Source: Vibrio ordalii ATCC 33509 | Lineage (GTDB): Bacteria > Pseudomonadota > Gammaproteobacteria > Enterobacterales > Vibrionaceae | Length of the DNA: 56,525 nt | NCBI GenBank assembly: GCA_000257205.1 | Contig: AEZC01000055.1 | Coordinates: 1-56,525, forward strand | Reading direction: 5' to 3' | Shown here: positions 37,206 through 45,737 of the stretch, piece by piece | Numbering within the stretch: the stretch's first letter is position 1 | Layout of the letters: every line of letters starts with the position of its first letter | Notes under the pieces: model-generated | The model's input: only the letters and a program-made list of their open reading frames with translations | Told to the model about the DNA's origin: nothing | Databases searched by the model: none | Program-made: the position numbers and the translations under genes

Positions 37206-38582
37206 CTAATTTTCAATCAAATTTCGCATCCACTTCTTGCTTTTCATTCGATATAGAGAACCGCCCCATTTAATCAACTCTTCAACGAGAAACAATAGAT
37301 AGATGACTTCAGGCTTAGCACCAAGCACAATCGCACAAAATGCGGCTAACGGAATACCGATCAGCCACTGCGCGACTAAATCTTGATAAAGACAAAACTT
37401 TACGTCACCGCCAGCTCGCAACACGCCAACAATCACCGTCATTGGAATGGAGCGTAAAATGATGCCAAGGCTCAGTATAACGATAAACTCTTCAGATAAA
37501 GCACGGGTTTCATCCGTCAAGGCAGTAAAAGAGTTCAGGATAGGGATCTGCACCACATACAAAGCGGCAGCGACAACCACGCCCACAAAAAAGCTGATGA
37601 TCGTTAAACCCAAGGCTTGATAATAAACGGCATCGTACTGCTTAGCGCCAATTTGGTTACCGACTAAAACTGCGGCTTCTTTCGACATCCCAATCAGTAA
37701 ACTCAATGAAATCGATTCTACTGGCGTCATTACCGATAGCGCCGCTAAGCCTTGCACACCACTCTGCCCCATGATGGCATGGTAGACAAATAAACCACCT
37801 GCCCATGCCAGGAAATTAAAGGTGGTTGGCAACGAAAGCTTCAAAAAACGAGAAATGGTAGGCCATTCAATGATGGCTCGGATATCGTCAACGCCAAACG
37901 CTAACAGATGTTTCTTGGCATAGAGGTAACCGTATAAACAGGCGACTTCAATAAAACCACTGAGCACGGTAGCAATCGCCGCACCTTCGATTCCCATCGC
38001 GGGAAAACCCAATTTGCCAAAAATCAGCACCCAGTTTAAAAACACGTTTGAAACAATACCAATACCGCTAAAAAACGTACTGAGCCCTGGTTTATGCATC
38101 GCTCGTAGCCCTACTGCCGTACTACTGACGCAAGCTACAGCAAACATACTGAGTGAGGTAATAACCAAATATTGGCTACCTAGCGCATTAACGGTCTCGG
38201 AATCCGTGGTTAGTGCCATGATTTGACTTGGAAACAGTAAAAATAGTGCCACCGTCATGACAGCAAATAGGTTAGCGACTAACCACGTAAGTGCGGTACT
38301 TTCTCGAACGCCCTGTCTGTTTCCTGCGCCCCAATACTGAGCCGTTAACAGTGCGCCTCCCGTTGTCACGCCCACTAGCATGATGGTGGTGACAAAAGTT
38401 GCTCTAGCGGCAACGCCTACCGCAGCAATTTCCGCCTCACCTAATTGCCCTAGCATCAAAACATCCACTAGACCGCGGCTAGAAAACATAATACTTTGCA
38501 AGGTGATCGGCAGAGCGATAGCCATTAAGCGACGAAAAAAATCGCCTCTTGTATGTAGCATGATTTGCGAAAAAACAGACAA
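37206..38582 (-). CDS. MATE-family multidrug/organic cation efflux transporter
   Basis: 458 aa, about 12 membrane segments in two MatE repeats. The sequence is clearly different from the NorM type and belongs with the other Vibrio MATE proteins. I keep the TTG at 38582 as start because GAGGTGATC, an extended match to the 16S rRNA 3' end, lies in front of it, while the ATG seven codons later (38561) has no such site. Na+ or H+ driven efflux of cationic drugs is the family function; the actual substrate cannot be told. Confidence 0.92.
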   Translation of the reverse strand: MSVFSQIMLHTRGDFFRRLMAIALPITLQSIMFSSRGLVDVLMLGQLGEAEIAAVGVAARATFVTTIMLVGVTTGGALLTAQYWGAGNRQGVRESTALTWLVANLFAVMTVALFLLFPSQIMALTTDSETVNALGSQYLVITSLSMFAVACVSSTAVGLRAMHKPGLSTFFSGIGIVSNVFLNWVLIFGKLGFPAMGIEGAAIATVLSGFIEVACLYGYLYAKKHLLAFGVDDIRAIIEWPTISRFLKLSLPTTFNFLAWAGGLFVYHAIMGQSGVQGLAALSVMTPVESISLSLLIGMSKEAAVLVGNQIGAKQYDAVYYQALGLTIISFFVGVVVAAALYVVQIPILNSFTALTDETRALSEEFIVILSLGIILRSIPMTVIVGVLRAGGDVKFCLYQDLVAQWLIGIPLAAFCAIVLGAKPEVIYLLFLVEELIKWGGSLYRMKSKKWMRNLIEN

Positions 38583-38682
38583 CCGATCACCTCAAATTCA
38601 ACACATTGATAGCACAGAAAAAATGAAGTCGCCATTATACGGCTGTGAGCATAATCTAACCATCTTATTTGAAGGGACCGTC

Positions 38683-40116
38683 ATGAAAAAAGTGTTAGTA
38701 CTCGGCGCATCAGGCTATGTCGGCTCACAATTGTTACCTTTGCTATTAGCGCAAGGTTTTCAAGTAACAGCCGCAGCTAGGCACATTGACTACTTAACCT
38801 CACGTGCCATATCTCATTCCAACCTTACCTTGCGTTATTTAGACCTTGCCGATAAAGAGGCAACACTCGCGCTTATCCCACAATTTGAACTGGTTTATTT
38901 TTTAGTGCACGGTATGGCGCAAGGACATGATTTCGTCGACTATGAATTGTCGTTAGCGGAAAACGTTAAACAAGCCCTTAAGGGTAGCCAGGTCAAACAC
39001 CTGATCTACTTAAGTGCGATTCAGCCACAAACCGGAAACTCAGAACACCTCAAAGCGCGGAAAATGACGGGCGATCTACTCAGGAAAAGTCCCGTCCCAG
39101 TGACCGAATTAAGAGCTGGTGTCATTCTTGGACCGGGATCAGCCGCATTTGAAATCATGCGTGATTTTGTTTACAACTTACCGATGCTCATCACTCCCAA
39201 ATGGGTTGATTCCAAAGCAAATCCGATAGCGCTGGAAAACCTCAATCATTATCTACTTGAATTAGCCAAGGAACAGCCCGTTGCCCACCAATTGTTTGAA
39301 GTCGGTGGGCCTGACACCCTCTCCTACCGAGAACAATTTGCCATTATTTGTCAGGCAACGCAGAAACCTTTTCGGTTATGGTCTACCCCACTATTAACCC
39401 CAAAAATGGCTTCTTACTGGCTAGGTCTTGTCACCTCCGTCCCCTCTAATATTGGCAGAGCACTACTTGCCGGTTTAGATCATGATTACATTGCCGACTC
39501 ACAAGCCATTGAAGCACGCTATCCTCAAAGCCTGATTTCATATCGTGACGTTGTCACTAATATAATTGAGCATGAAGGGGAATTTACACGCTCGCAAGTG
39601 TGGGGATTTGATCCAAGTGCCCTACAGCGTTGGCAACCCGGTTTTGGCTACTATCCTAAACAAGCAGGAGCAACAATTCAGACCAGCGCCTCTGCTGAGG
39701 CTTTATGGGATGTTATCCGAACCATAGGCAGCCGCCAAGAAGGCTATTTTTTTGCCAATGCACTATGGCGTACACGCGAATGGCTCGATCTTTTATTCGG
39801 TGGTGGCAAACCTGTGCGCCGCTCCCCTTGTGGCCCGGAACTGCAAGTTGGCGATTTTATTGATTCGTGGAAAGTGATCCGCTGCCAACCTCAACAGTTT
39901 TTGTCACTTCTTTTTGGGATGAAAGGCCCAGGGTTAGGGCGATTGGAATTTACCATTAAGGATCTAGGCGAAACGCGAGAACTCAATGTAACCGCATGGT
40001 GGCACCCCAAAGGATTCTTAGGGTTACTTTACTGGTTCGCGATGATGCCTGCCCACCTTTTTATTTTTAACGGCATGGTCAAAGCCATCGTCAAAAAGGC
40101 ACAAAAAAAGAGCTAG
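38683..40116 (+). CDS. YbjT-like NAD(P)-binding protein with C-terminal DUF2867
   Basis: 477 aa. The N-terminal half is an atypical short-chain dehydrogenase/NmrA Rossmann domain with VLVLGASGYVGSQLLPLLL near residues 4-22. The C-terminal portion (about 325-475) corresponds to DUF2867, a SRPBCC-like domain. Length and architecture match E. coli YbjT (476 aa). The ATG at 38683 has AAGGGA upstream; the long open frame before it overlaps the MATE gene and is rejected. Biochemical role unknown. Confidence 0.9.
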   Translation: MKKVLVLGASGYVGSQLLPLLLAQGFQVTAAARHIDYLTSRAISHSNLTLRYLDLADKEATLALIPQFELVYFLVHGMAQGHDFVDYELSLAENVKQALKGSQVKHLIYLSAIQPQTGNSEHLKARKMTGDLLRKSPVPVTELRAGVILGPGSAAFEIMRDFVYNLPMLITPKWVDSKANPIALENLNHYLLELAKEQPVAHQLFEVGGPDTLSYREQFAIICQATQKPFRLWSTPLLTPKMASYWLGLVTSVPSNIGRALLAGLDHDYIADSQAIEARYPQSLISYRDVVTNIIEHEGEFTRSQVWGFDPSALQRWQPGFGYYPKQAGATIQTSASAEALWDVIRTIGSRQEGYFFANALWRTREWLDLLFGGGKPVRRSPCGPELQVGDFIDSWKVIRCQPQQFLSLLFGMKGPGLGRLEFTIKDLGETRELNVTAWWHPKGFLGLLYWFAMMPAHLFIFNGMVKAIVKKAQKKS

Positions 40117-40132
40117 CGAAATCGCTAGCTCT
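40109..40132 (-). terminator. Terminator of the DUF3581 gene, overlapping the ybjT-like stop codon
   Basis: AGAGCTAGCGA (40109-40119) pairs with TCGCTAGCTCT (40122-40132). On the minus strand it is followed by TTTTTTTG, giving a strong terminator for the gene at 40159-40818. The stem includes the TAG stop (40114-40116) of the plus-strand gene. Confidence 0.88.
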
Positions 40133-40158
40133 GCAACTTATTGGGTTTCAATTCCATA

Positions 40159-40818
40159 CTAATCAATAGGAAAGCCTAATGGAATTTCAGCCAATTGCAC
40201 GCCATGGTTGGTTGGGTATATCAAATACTCACCATTATATTTCACATTCGACTTATAATCGGTACGTTTGTGCACCATAAAGCCAGCATTGCTGGCTTTT
40301 TCGACGAAATCGGCATGATGGCCGCGCACAAACCAGTTCATCGGCTTCACGAGCAGTTCACCATCAAAACATGATTCACACTGATTTGCACACAAAGCTA
40401 ATGAGTTCTGCCCATCGGTAAAAAGCTGTAATTTGCCTTCATTCACCAATGGATCACACGTTGTCACTTCCCAGTGAGCTGCTTCCATGAGTTCTACAAA
40501 CGCATCAATTTTCTTGTCGGTAATGATGTTATCTGCGCCTTGCGCAAAAAACTTACCGTAAAATGCCGCAATGCGTTTAAAGGTAAACAGTAATTCAGAT
40601 TGGTTGCCTTTCGAACGCCCAGCTTTCTGCCAACGATTTAAATCATCCACCACACAGCGATGGAATCGTTGTGCTTTCAATGCCTTACTGACCCAATGCA
40701 CTAAAAAGTGATTATTAGCTAAAGGCGCATTCACCAGCTTATTCGCTTGGTGTTCTGCTGTTAACTCTTGCAGCGCTGTATTCACTACACGTTGAATTTC
40801 GAGGTAATACTCTGACAT
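40159..40818 (-). CDS. DUF3581 family protein
   Basis: 219 aa soluble protein starting at the ATG at 40818, which overlaps the stop codon of the upstream exporter gene by one base (TAATG), so the two are coupled. It contains the pair of cysteines in CANQCESCF and segments KPMNWFVRGHHADFVEKA and KYNGEYLIYPTNHGVQLAEIPLGF. The domain is a gamma-proteobacterial family of unknown function. Confidence 0.85.
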   Translation of the reverse strand: MSEYYLEIQRVVNTALQELTAEHQANKLVNAPLANNHFLVHWVSKALKAQRFHRCVVDDLNRWQKAGRSKGNQSELLFTFKRIAAFYGKFFAQGADNIITDKKIDAFVELMEAAHWEVTTCDPLVNEGKLQLFTDGQNSLALCANQCESCFDGELLVKPMNWFVRGHHADFVEKASNAGFMVHKRTDYKSNVKYNGEYLIYPTNHGVQLAEIPLGFPID

Positions 40819-42026
40819 TACGCCTTTCTTCCTAATGTCCAATAAAAAAGAGATGAAAGTACCGAGCACGCCGTCATGACCACAATCATCGGCCACTCAA
40901 CATCGCTAGGCATCATCGCGACAATTGCTGCAACCACTGAGCCTGTGCCAAAACGCAACGTTCCAGCCAGTGAAGAAGCGGTACCCGCCATTTTTGGATA
41001 ACCACTTAGCAATAATCCCATCGAATTACTGCCTATCGTTGACAATGTACCAATAAAAAGCACCACAAAAGGCACAATGCCCCATAAGCCAAGGTTGAGT
41101 AACCACGCGATAAATAAGCCAATACCAGCGCACAACTGAATCAACAAACCAAAGCGCAGCATCGCGTGGGAACCGACTCGTTTCACCATTCGACCATTCA
41201 AGCTGGTCATGATAATCATCGCAACGATATTGAGGCCAAACAGGTAACCAAATTGATCAGGGTCGACTCCATAAATATCAATATAGACAAAGGAGCCTGC
41301 GGTCAAAAAGGCAAACATACCAGCAAAAGAGAAAGCACCAGAAAAAACAAGCCCCATCGCGACTGGGTTACGGCTTAACTGCACATAGTTGCGAATGGTA
41401 TTTCGAAAGCGCAGCGGTTGGCGATTTTCTGCACTGAGTGTTTCTGGAATTTTCCAAACCACGAGAGCAATTACCACCGCGGCAAAAATAGCCAACACCC
41501 AAAATATCGAACGCCAACCAAACCAAATGGCTAAATGTCCGCCAATCATCGGCGAAGCTAACGGGGCAACAGTCATCACTAAGGTGACAAAAGACATGGC
41601 GCGGGCAAAATCTTCGCGATCAAACATATCACGCACTACCGCTTGAATAACCACAGCGGCCGCTGCTCCAGCAAAACCTTGCGCAGCGCGAACATACGTT
41701 AACGCTTCAATACCCTGGGTAGTCGCACTCACAATGGCAGCAATACCAAACAGTAATACGCCGATCAGCAGCACTGGGCGACGGCCATAACTGTCGGCCA
41801 GCGGGCCATGCAATAGTTGGCCTATCGCAAAACCAGCGGTATAGGCAGTCAGCGTCATTTGTACCGATCCAGCACTCACACCGAGATCTTTAGCAATCGC
41901 TGGCATGGCTGGCAGATACATATCAATCGCCAGCGGCGTTAATGCGCCAATCGCGCCTAATACTAAGAAGAGTAAAAAACTGATGTGCGGCGTATTATTC
42001 GCTGTAACAGGCTGAGATGAAGTCAT
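40818..42026 (-). CDS. Bcr/CflA-family MFS drug exporter
   Basis: 402 aa, 12 membrane segments of the DHA1 family. MFS motif A is present in HGPLADSYGRRPVLL and the opening ALTPLAIDMYLPAMP is typical of Bcr. The ATG at 42026 is chosen because GGAG lies 5 nt upstream. It follows rsuA closely, as bcr follows rsuA in E. coli, so it is probably the bcr orthologue (bicyclomycin, sulfonamide and cysteine export there). Confidence 0.93.
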   Translation of the reverse strand: MTSSQPVTANNTPHISFLLFLVLGAIGALTPLAIDMYLPAMPAIAKDLGVSAGSVQMTLTAYTAGFAIGQLLHGPLADSYGRRPVLLIGVLLFGIAAIVSATTQGIEALTYVRAAQGFAGAAAAVVIQAVVRDMFDREDFARAMSFVTLVMTVAPLASPMIGGHLAIWFGWRSIFWVLAIFAAVVIALVVWKIPETLSAENRQPLRFRNTIRNYVQLSRNPVAMGLVFSGAFSFAGMFAFLTAGSFVYIDIYGVDPDQFGYLFGLNIVAMIIMTSLNGRMVKRVGSHAMLRFGLLIQLCAGIGLFIAWLLNLGLWGIVPFVVLFIGTLSTIGSNSMGLLLSGYPKMAGTASSLAGTLRFGTGSVVAAIVAMMPSDVEWPMIVVMTACSVLSSLFYWTLGRKA

Positions 42027-42073
42027 AGTTCTCCAAATAAATAAGGAATGAAGTTGCAGTAAAACTAGGCCGT

Positions 42074-42769
42074 TCAAGCCCCAATCGAAGCCACTTCTTG
42101 GTCAGTCAAATAACGGTATTCACCGGGCTCTAGTGCCTCATCTAGCACAATATGACCAATGCGCTCACGGTGAAGGCCAACCACTTTATTGCCTAAAGCA
42201 GCAAACATGCGTTTAACTTGATGGTATTTGCCTTCATGAATGGTCAGTAAACATTCATTCTCACCGACAACTTCCAATTGCGCAGGCAAGGTTAGCTCAC
42301 GCTCATTACGCAGTTCAATACCCGTTAAGAATTGTTCGACATAGTTCGTTTCAATAGGGTCGGCAAGCCAGACACGGTAGGTTTTGTCGCATTTGTGTTT
42401 TGGCGAGGTAATGCGATGAGACCATTGGCCGTCATCGGTGATCAGAACCAAACCTGTGGTATCGACATCCAAACGTCCTGCAAAATGCAAGTCTTGAACA
42501 TTCACTTCATCGAGCAAAATAAATGCCGTATGATTGAAGCCGTCTTCATGTGAGCAAACGTAGCCAGCGGGTTTGTGTAACATGATATAGCGCGGGCCAT
42601 GCAAGATTAACTCACGACCTTGCCACTCCACCTCACACTCCTGCGTCACCTGCAATGAACCACTTTTTTGCGTCTTACCATTTACTGCGACATCACCACT
42701 TTTGATGATCTTGGTGGCTTCTTTACGTGTCGCACCTAACGCATCACACAAAAATTTATCTAACCGCAT
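42074..42769 (-). CDS. rsuA: 16S rRNA pseudouridine(516) synthase RsuA
   Basis: 231 aa. An N-terminal S4 RNA-binding domain (about 1-55, beginning MRLDKFLCDALGATRKEATKII) is followed by the pseudouridine synthase domain with the catalytic aspartate in FAGRLDVDTTGLVLITDDG. It modifies U516 of 16S rRNA. The gene is divergent from radD (104 bp apart), the same rsuA/yejH arrangement as in E. coli. Confidence 0.96.
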   Translation of the reverse strand: MRLDKFLCDALGATRKEATKIIKSGDVAVNGKTQKSGSLQVTQECEVEWQGRELILHGPRYIMLHKPAGYVCSHEDGFNHTAFILLDEVNVQDLHFAGRLDVDTTGLVLITDDGQWSHRITSPKHKCDKTYRVWLADPIETNYVEQFLTGIELRNERELTLPAQLEVVGENECLLTIHEGKYHQVKRMFAALGNKVVGLHRERIGHIVLDEALEPGEYRYLTDQEVASIGA

Positions 42770-42873
42770 GATTACCTCATCTAAATCAAGTCAGGTATTA
42801 TACGCAGCTAAAATGAAATAGTTGATCTATTTCACTGTTTTTATCCAGCGTTCAACAAGAGACAACGCGAGTT

Positions 42874-44616
42874 ATGTACACACTTCGCCCTTATCAATCG
42901 GACTCGGTCAAAGCCGTGATCCACTATTTTCGTCATCACACTACGCCCGCCGTAATTGTACTACCGACGGGTGCAGGAAAAAGCTTGGTCATTGCTGAGC
43001 TGGCAAGGCTTGCCAAAGGACGAGTCTTAGTACTAGCGCACGTGAAAGAACTGGTAGAACAAAACCATGCCAAATACGAGGGCTACGGTTTGCAAGGCGC
43101 GGTATTTGCGGCAGGTTTAGGACGAAAAGAGACCGATCAACAGGTCGTCTTTGCTTCGGTACAATCCGTGGTGCGCAATTTAGATGCCTTTAAAAATCAA
43201 TTTTCATTACTGGTGATTGATGAATGCCACCGCGTACCGGATGAGAAAAGTAGTAGCTATCAAAAGGTGATCACCCATTTAAGCGAGCTTAACCCGGGAA
43301 TTAAAGTGTTGGGGTTAACCGCTACGCCTTATCGTTTAGGCATGGGCTGGATTTATCAATACCACACTCGCGGCCAAGTGCGCAGTGAGGAGCCTCGCTT
43401 CTTCCGTGACTGTATTTTTGAGCTACCGATCCGTTATCTGCTCGATGAAGCTTTTTTAACGCCAGCGCGAATGGTTGATGCCCCCGTGCTCAGTTACGAT
43501 TTTTCGCAGCTAAAACCCGCCAATACCGGGCGCTACAAAGAAGCCGAACTCGACATGGTGATTGAGCAATCGAAACGTGCCACACCACAGATTGTTCAAC
43601 AAATCATCCAACTAGCACAGCAAAAACAGGGAGTAATGATCTTTGCGGCCACCGTTCGCCACGCTCAAGAAATTGTGCAATTACTGCCCAATAACGAAAC
43701 TGCCATCGTCATTGGTGACACGCCGCCCCCTGAACGCGACACCATCATCAAGCAGTTTAAACAGCGCCAAATCAAATTCTTAGTTAACGTGTCGGTATTA
43801 ACCACAGGTTTTGATGCTCCGCATGTTGACCTGATTGCGATTTTACGCCCCACCGAGTCCATCAGTTTATATCAGCAAATTGTCGGACGTGGGCTACGCT
43901 TATCTGCAGGAAAAACCGAATGTTTGGTATTGGATTATGCGGGCAATAACTATGATCTTTACCAACCAGAAGTCGGTGAGCCAAAGCCCGATCCCAACAG
44001 TGAAATTATTACCATTCCCTGTCCGGCCTGCGGTTTTAATAACAACTTTTGGGGTAAACTCGATGCCGCTGGTTTTTTACTTGAACACTATGGTCGACGT
44101 TGCCAAGGCTATTTTACAGACGAAGAAAGTGGCGAACGAGAACACTGTGGTTACCGTTTTAGAGCAAAATATTGCGGTGAGTGTGGGGCTGACAACGATA
44201 TCGCCGCACGTATCTGCCATGAATGTGACGCAACACTGGTTGACCCTGATAAAAAGCTCAAAGAGGCACTCAACCTCAAAGATGCATTGGTTTTTGAATG
44301 TATCGAAATGGATTTGAATGTACATAAAGATGCAAGTGGAAAAGCGCAACTGCGCGTTACCTATCGTGGTGAGAACGATGCGCAAGTCCACGAATTTTGG
44401 CCACTAACCACCAAGAAACAGAAACAGGTGTTCCACGACCAATTTGTGCGACCACACCTAGCCGATAAGCATCGCCCTTTTGATCAATCTTCACCAAGCA
44501 AAGTGGTAGCTCATCGACACCGTTTTCGTCCACCACAATTTGTCATTGCGCGAAAAGTGGGACGATTTTGGAAAATGCGCGATAAGATCTTTGAAGATGA
44601 GCTACAAAACCGATGA
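42874..44616 (+). CDS. radD: RadD (YejH) superfamily 2 DNA helicase-like ATPase
   Basis: 580 aa. Walker A LPTGAGKS near residue 30, DECH box in LLVIDECHRV, motif III LGLTATPYRLG and motif VI YQQIVGRGLRL mark an SF2 helicase core. The C-terminal third carries a cysteine cluster (CPACGFNN, CGYRFRAKYCGECG, CHECD) likely to bind zinc. Length equals E. coli RadD (586 aa), which assists RecA-mediated strand exchange and DNA-damage survival. Position beside rsuA also matches. Confidence 0.95.
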   Translation: MYTLRPYQSDSVKAVIHYFRHHTTPAVIVLPTGAGKSLVIAELARLAKGRVLVLAHVKELVEQNHAKYEGYGLQGAVFAAGLGRKETDQQVVFASVQSVVRNLDAFKNQFSLLVIDECHRVPDEKSSSYQKVITHLSELNPGIKVLGLTATPYRLGMGWIYQYHTRGQVRSEEPRFFRDCIFELPIRYLLDEAFLTPARMVDAPVLSYDFSQLKPANTGRYKEAELDMVIEQSKRATPQIVQQIIQLAQQKQGVMIFAATVRHAQEIVQLLPNNETAIVIGDTPPPERDTIIKQFKQRQIKFLVNVSVLTTGFDAPHVDLIAILRPTESISLYQQIVGRGLRLSAGKTECLVLDYAGNNYDLYQPEVGEPKPDPNSEIITIPCPACGFNNNFWGKLDAAGFLLEHYGRRCQGYFTDEESGEREHCGYRFRAKYCGECGADNDIAARICHECDATLVDPDKKLKEALNLKDALVFECIEMDLNVHKDASGKAQLRVTYRGENDAQVHEFWPLTTKKQKQVFHDQFVRPHLADKHRPFDQSSPSKVVAHRHRFRPPQFVIARKVGRFWKMRDKIFEDELQNR

Positions 44617-44678
44617 TTCACTTTCTATTCATGTAAGGTTATTTATACTCTGTTCATCTTATTACAAGGGGGCGCAAC

Positions 44679-45068
44679 ATGTTGTTCAAAAAGGGTAAAG
44701 CTTTCGCACGCTTACTGCTGCTCTCGTCATTATCCTTACCCACTTTAGCTGCGAGCAGTGATGTACACGATTGGGTTCAAGACACTTATAAGCCAGGAAC
44801 CAAGGTAGAGATTGATGAGGATCAAGATGAGGTCTACGCGGCAGTTCAAAAAGGTTTAATTCATCCATTGTCTGAGCTGTATGCCACGATAGATAAAGAA
44901 CTCAATGGCCGAGTTATCAAGGTAGAGTTAGATGAAGATGATGGTGAATGGGTCTACGAACTAAAACTGATGCATGACAACCGAGTTATCCGCGTAGAAT
45001 ATAATGCAAGCACATTAGAACTAATGGCTATTCGTGGCAGGAACCTACGCGACATCATCAAAAAATAG
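44679..45068 (+). CDS. PepSY-domain exported protein upstream of a PhoP/PhoQ-like pair
   Basis: 129 aa with a signal peptide (ending near LAA-SSDVHD) and a single PepSY-like domain in the second half (KVELDEDDGEWVYELKLM, then IRVEYNASTLELMAIRG). Start ATG at 44679 with an AAGGGGG site. It lies 9 bp before the response regulator, so it is co-transcribed. PepSY proteins are common partners of two-component systems that sense cations or peptides and probably modulate the sensor in the periplasm. Confidence 0.88.
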   Translation: MLFKKGKAFARLLLLSSLSLPTLAASSDVHDWVQDTYKPGTKVEIDEDQDEVYAAVQKGLIHPLSELYATIDKELNGRVIKVELDEDDGEWVYELKLMHDNRVIRVEYNASTLELMAIRGRNLRDIIKK

Positions 45069-45077
45069 AGAATAACC

Positions 45078-45737
45078 ATGAAAATATTGGTAGTCGAAGA
45101 CGATCCTCGTCTTGGGGAACAAATTGTAGAAGCGCTTGAACAGACCGGCTGGGTGCCTGAATTATCACAAGATGGCATTGATGCTCTCTATCGCGCCACA
45201 TCAGAAGAGTGGGATGTGATTGTACTCGACCTCGGTTTACCCAAGCTCGATGGGCTCACCGTATTGAAAGGCATTCGAGATGAAAACATTAATACGCCTA
45301 TTGTGATCCTCAGTGCAAGAGACGGTTTGACTCAACGAGTCGAGGGCTTAAATGCAGGAGCGGATGATTACCTCACCAAACCATTTGAGATGGTGGAATT
45401 AACCGCTCGTATCCGCGCACAACTGCGCCGAGCATCAGGTAACGCTTCCCCTGTGATGCAAATCGGTGACTTAAGCCTTGATACTCGAACCTCTAAAGTG
45501 ATGTGGCAAGGTCAAGCGGTGAGCTTGACGGCACTGGAATACAAAGTGGTTGCCTACTTCATGCACAATGCCGACAAAGTCATTTCACGGACTGAACTGG
45601 TGGAACACATCTACAAACAAGATTTCGATAGAGACTCCAACACCATCGAAGTGTTTATTGGCCGCATCCGTAAAAAAATCAATAACAACATTATCAAAAC
45701 CGTGAGAGGACTGGGATACCAGCTTAATGCAAAATAG
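45078..45737 (+). CDS. PhoP/QseB-like response regulator
   Basis: OmpR-family regulator, 219 aa. Receiver domain (about 1-115) has E7/D8/D9, phospho-acceptor D51 in IVLDLGLPKLDG and the lysine in LTKPFEM. Winged-helix domain (about 125-219) ends TVRGLGYQL. It overlaps the kinase gene by 11 bp. PhoP-like control of envelope modification and cation or peptide response is plausible from the PhoQ-type kinase partner. Confidence 0.93.
   Translation: MKILVVEDDPRLGEQIVEALEQTGWVPELSQDGIDALYRATSEEWDVIVLDLGLPKLDGLTVLKGIRDENINTPIVILSARDGLTQRVEGLNAGADDYLTKPFEMVELTARIRAQLRRASGNASPVMQIGDLSLDTRTSKVMWQGQAVSLTALEYKVVAYFMHNADKVISRTELVEHIYKQDFDRDSNTIEVFIGRIRKKINNNIIKTVRGLGYQLNAK

Noticed and set aside
38380..38682. 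N-terminal extension of the ybjT-like frame
   Set aside because: Overlaps the MATE gene on the other strand; the Rossmann fold and a good ribosome site begin at 38683.
44636..44656. Possible PhoP direct repeat before the PepSY gene
   Set aside because: Half sites are 14 bp apart instead of 11; not a PhoP box by the usual rule.
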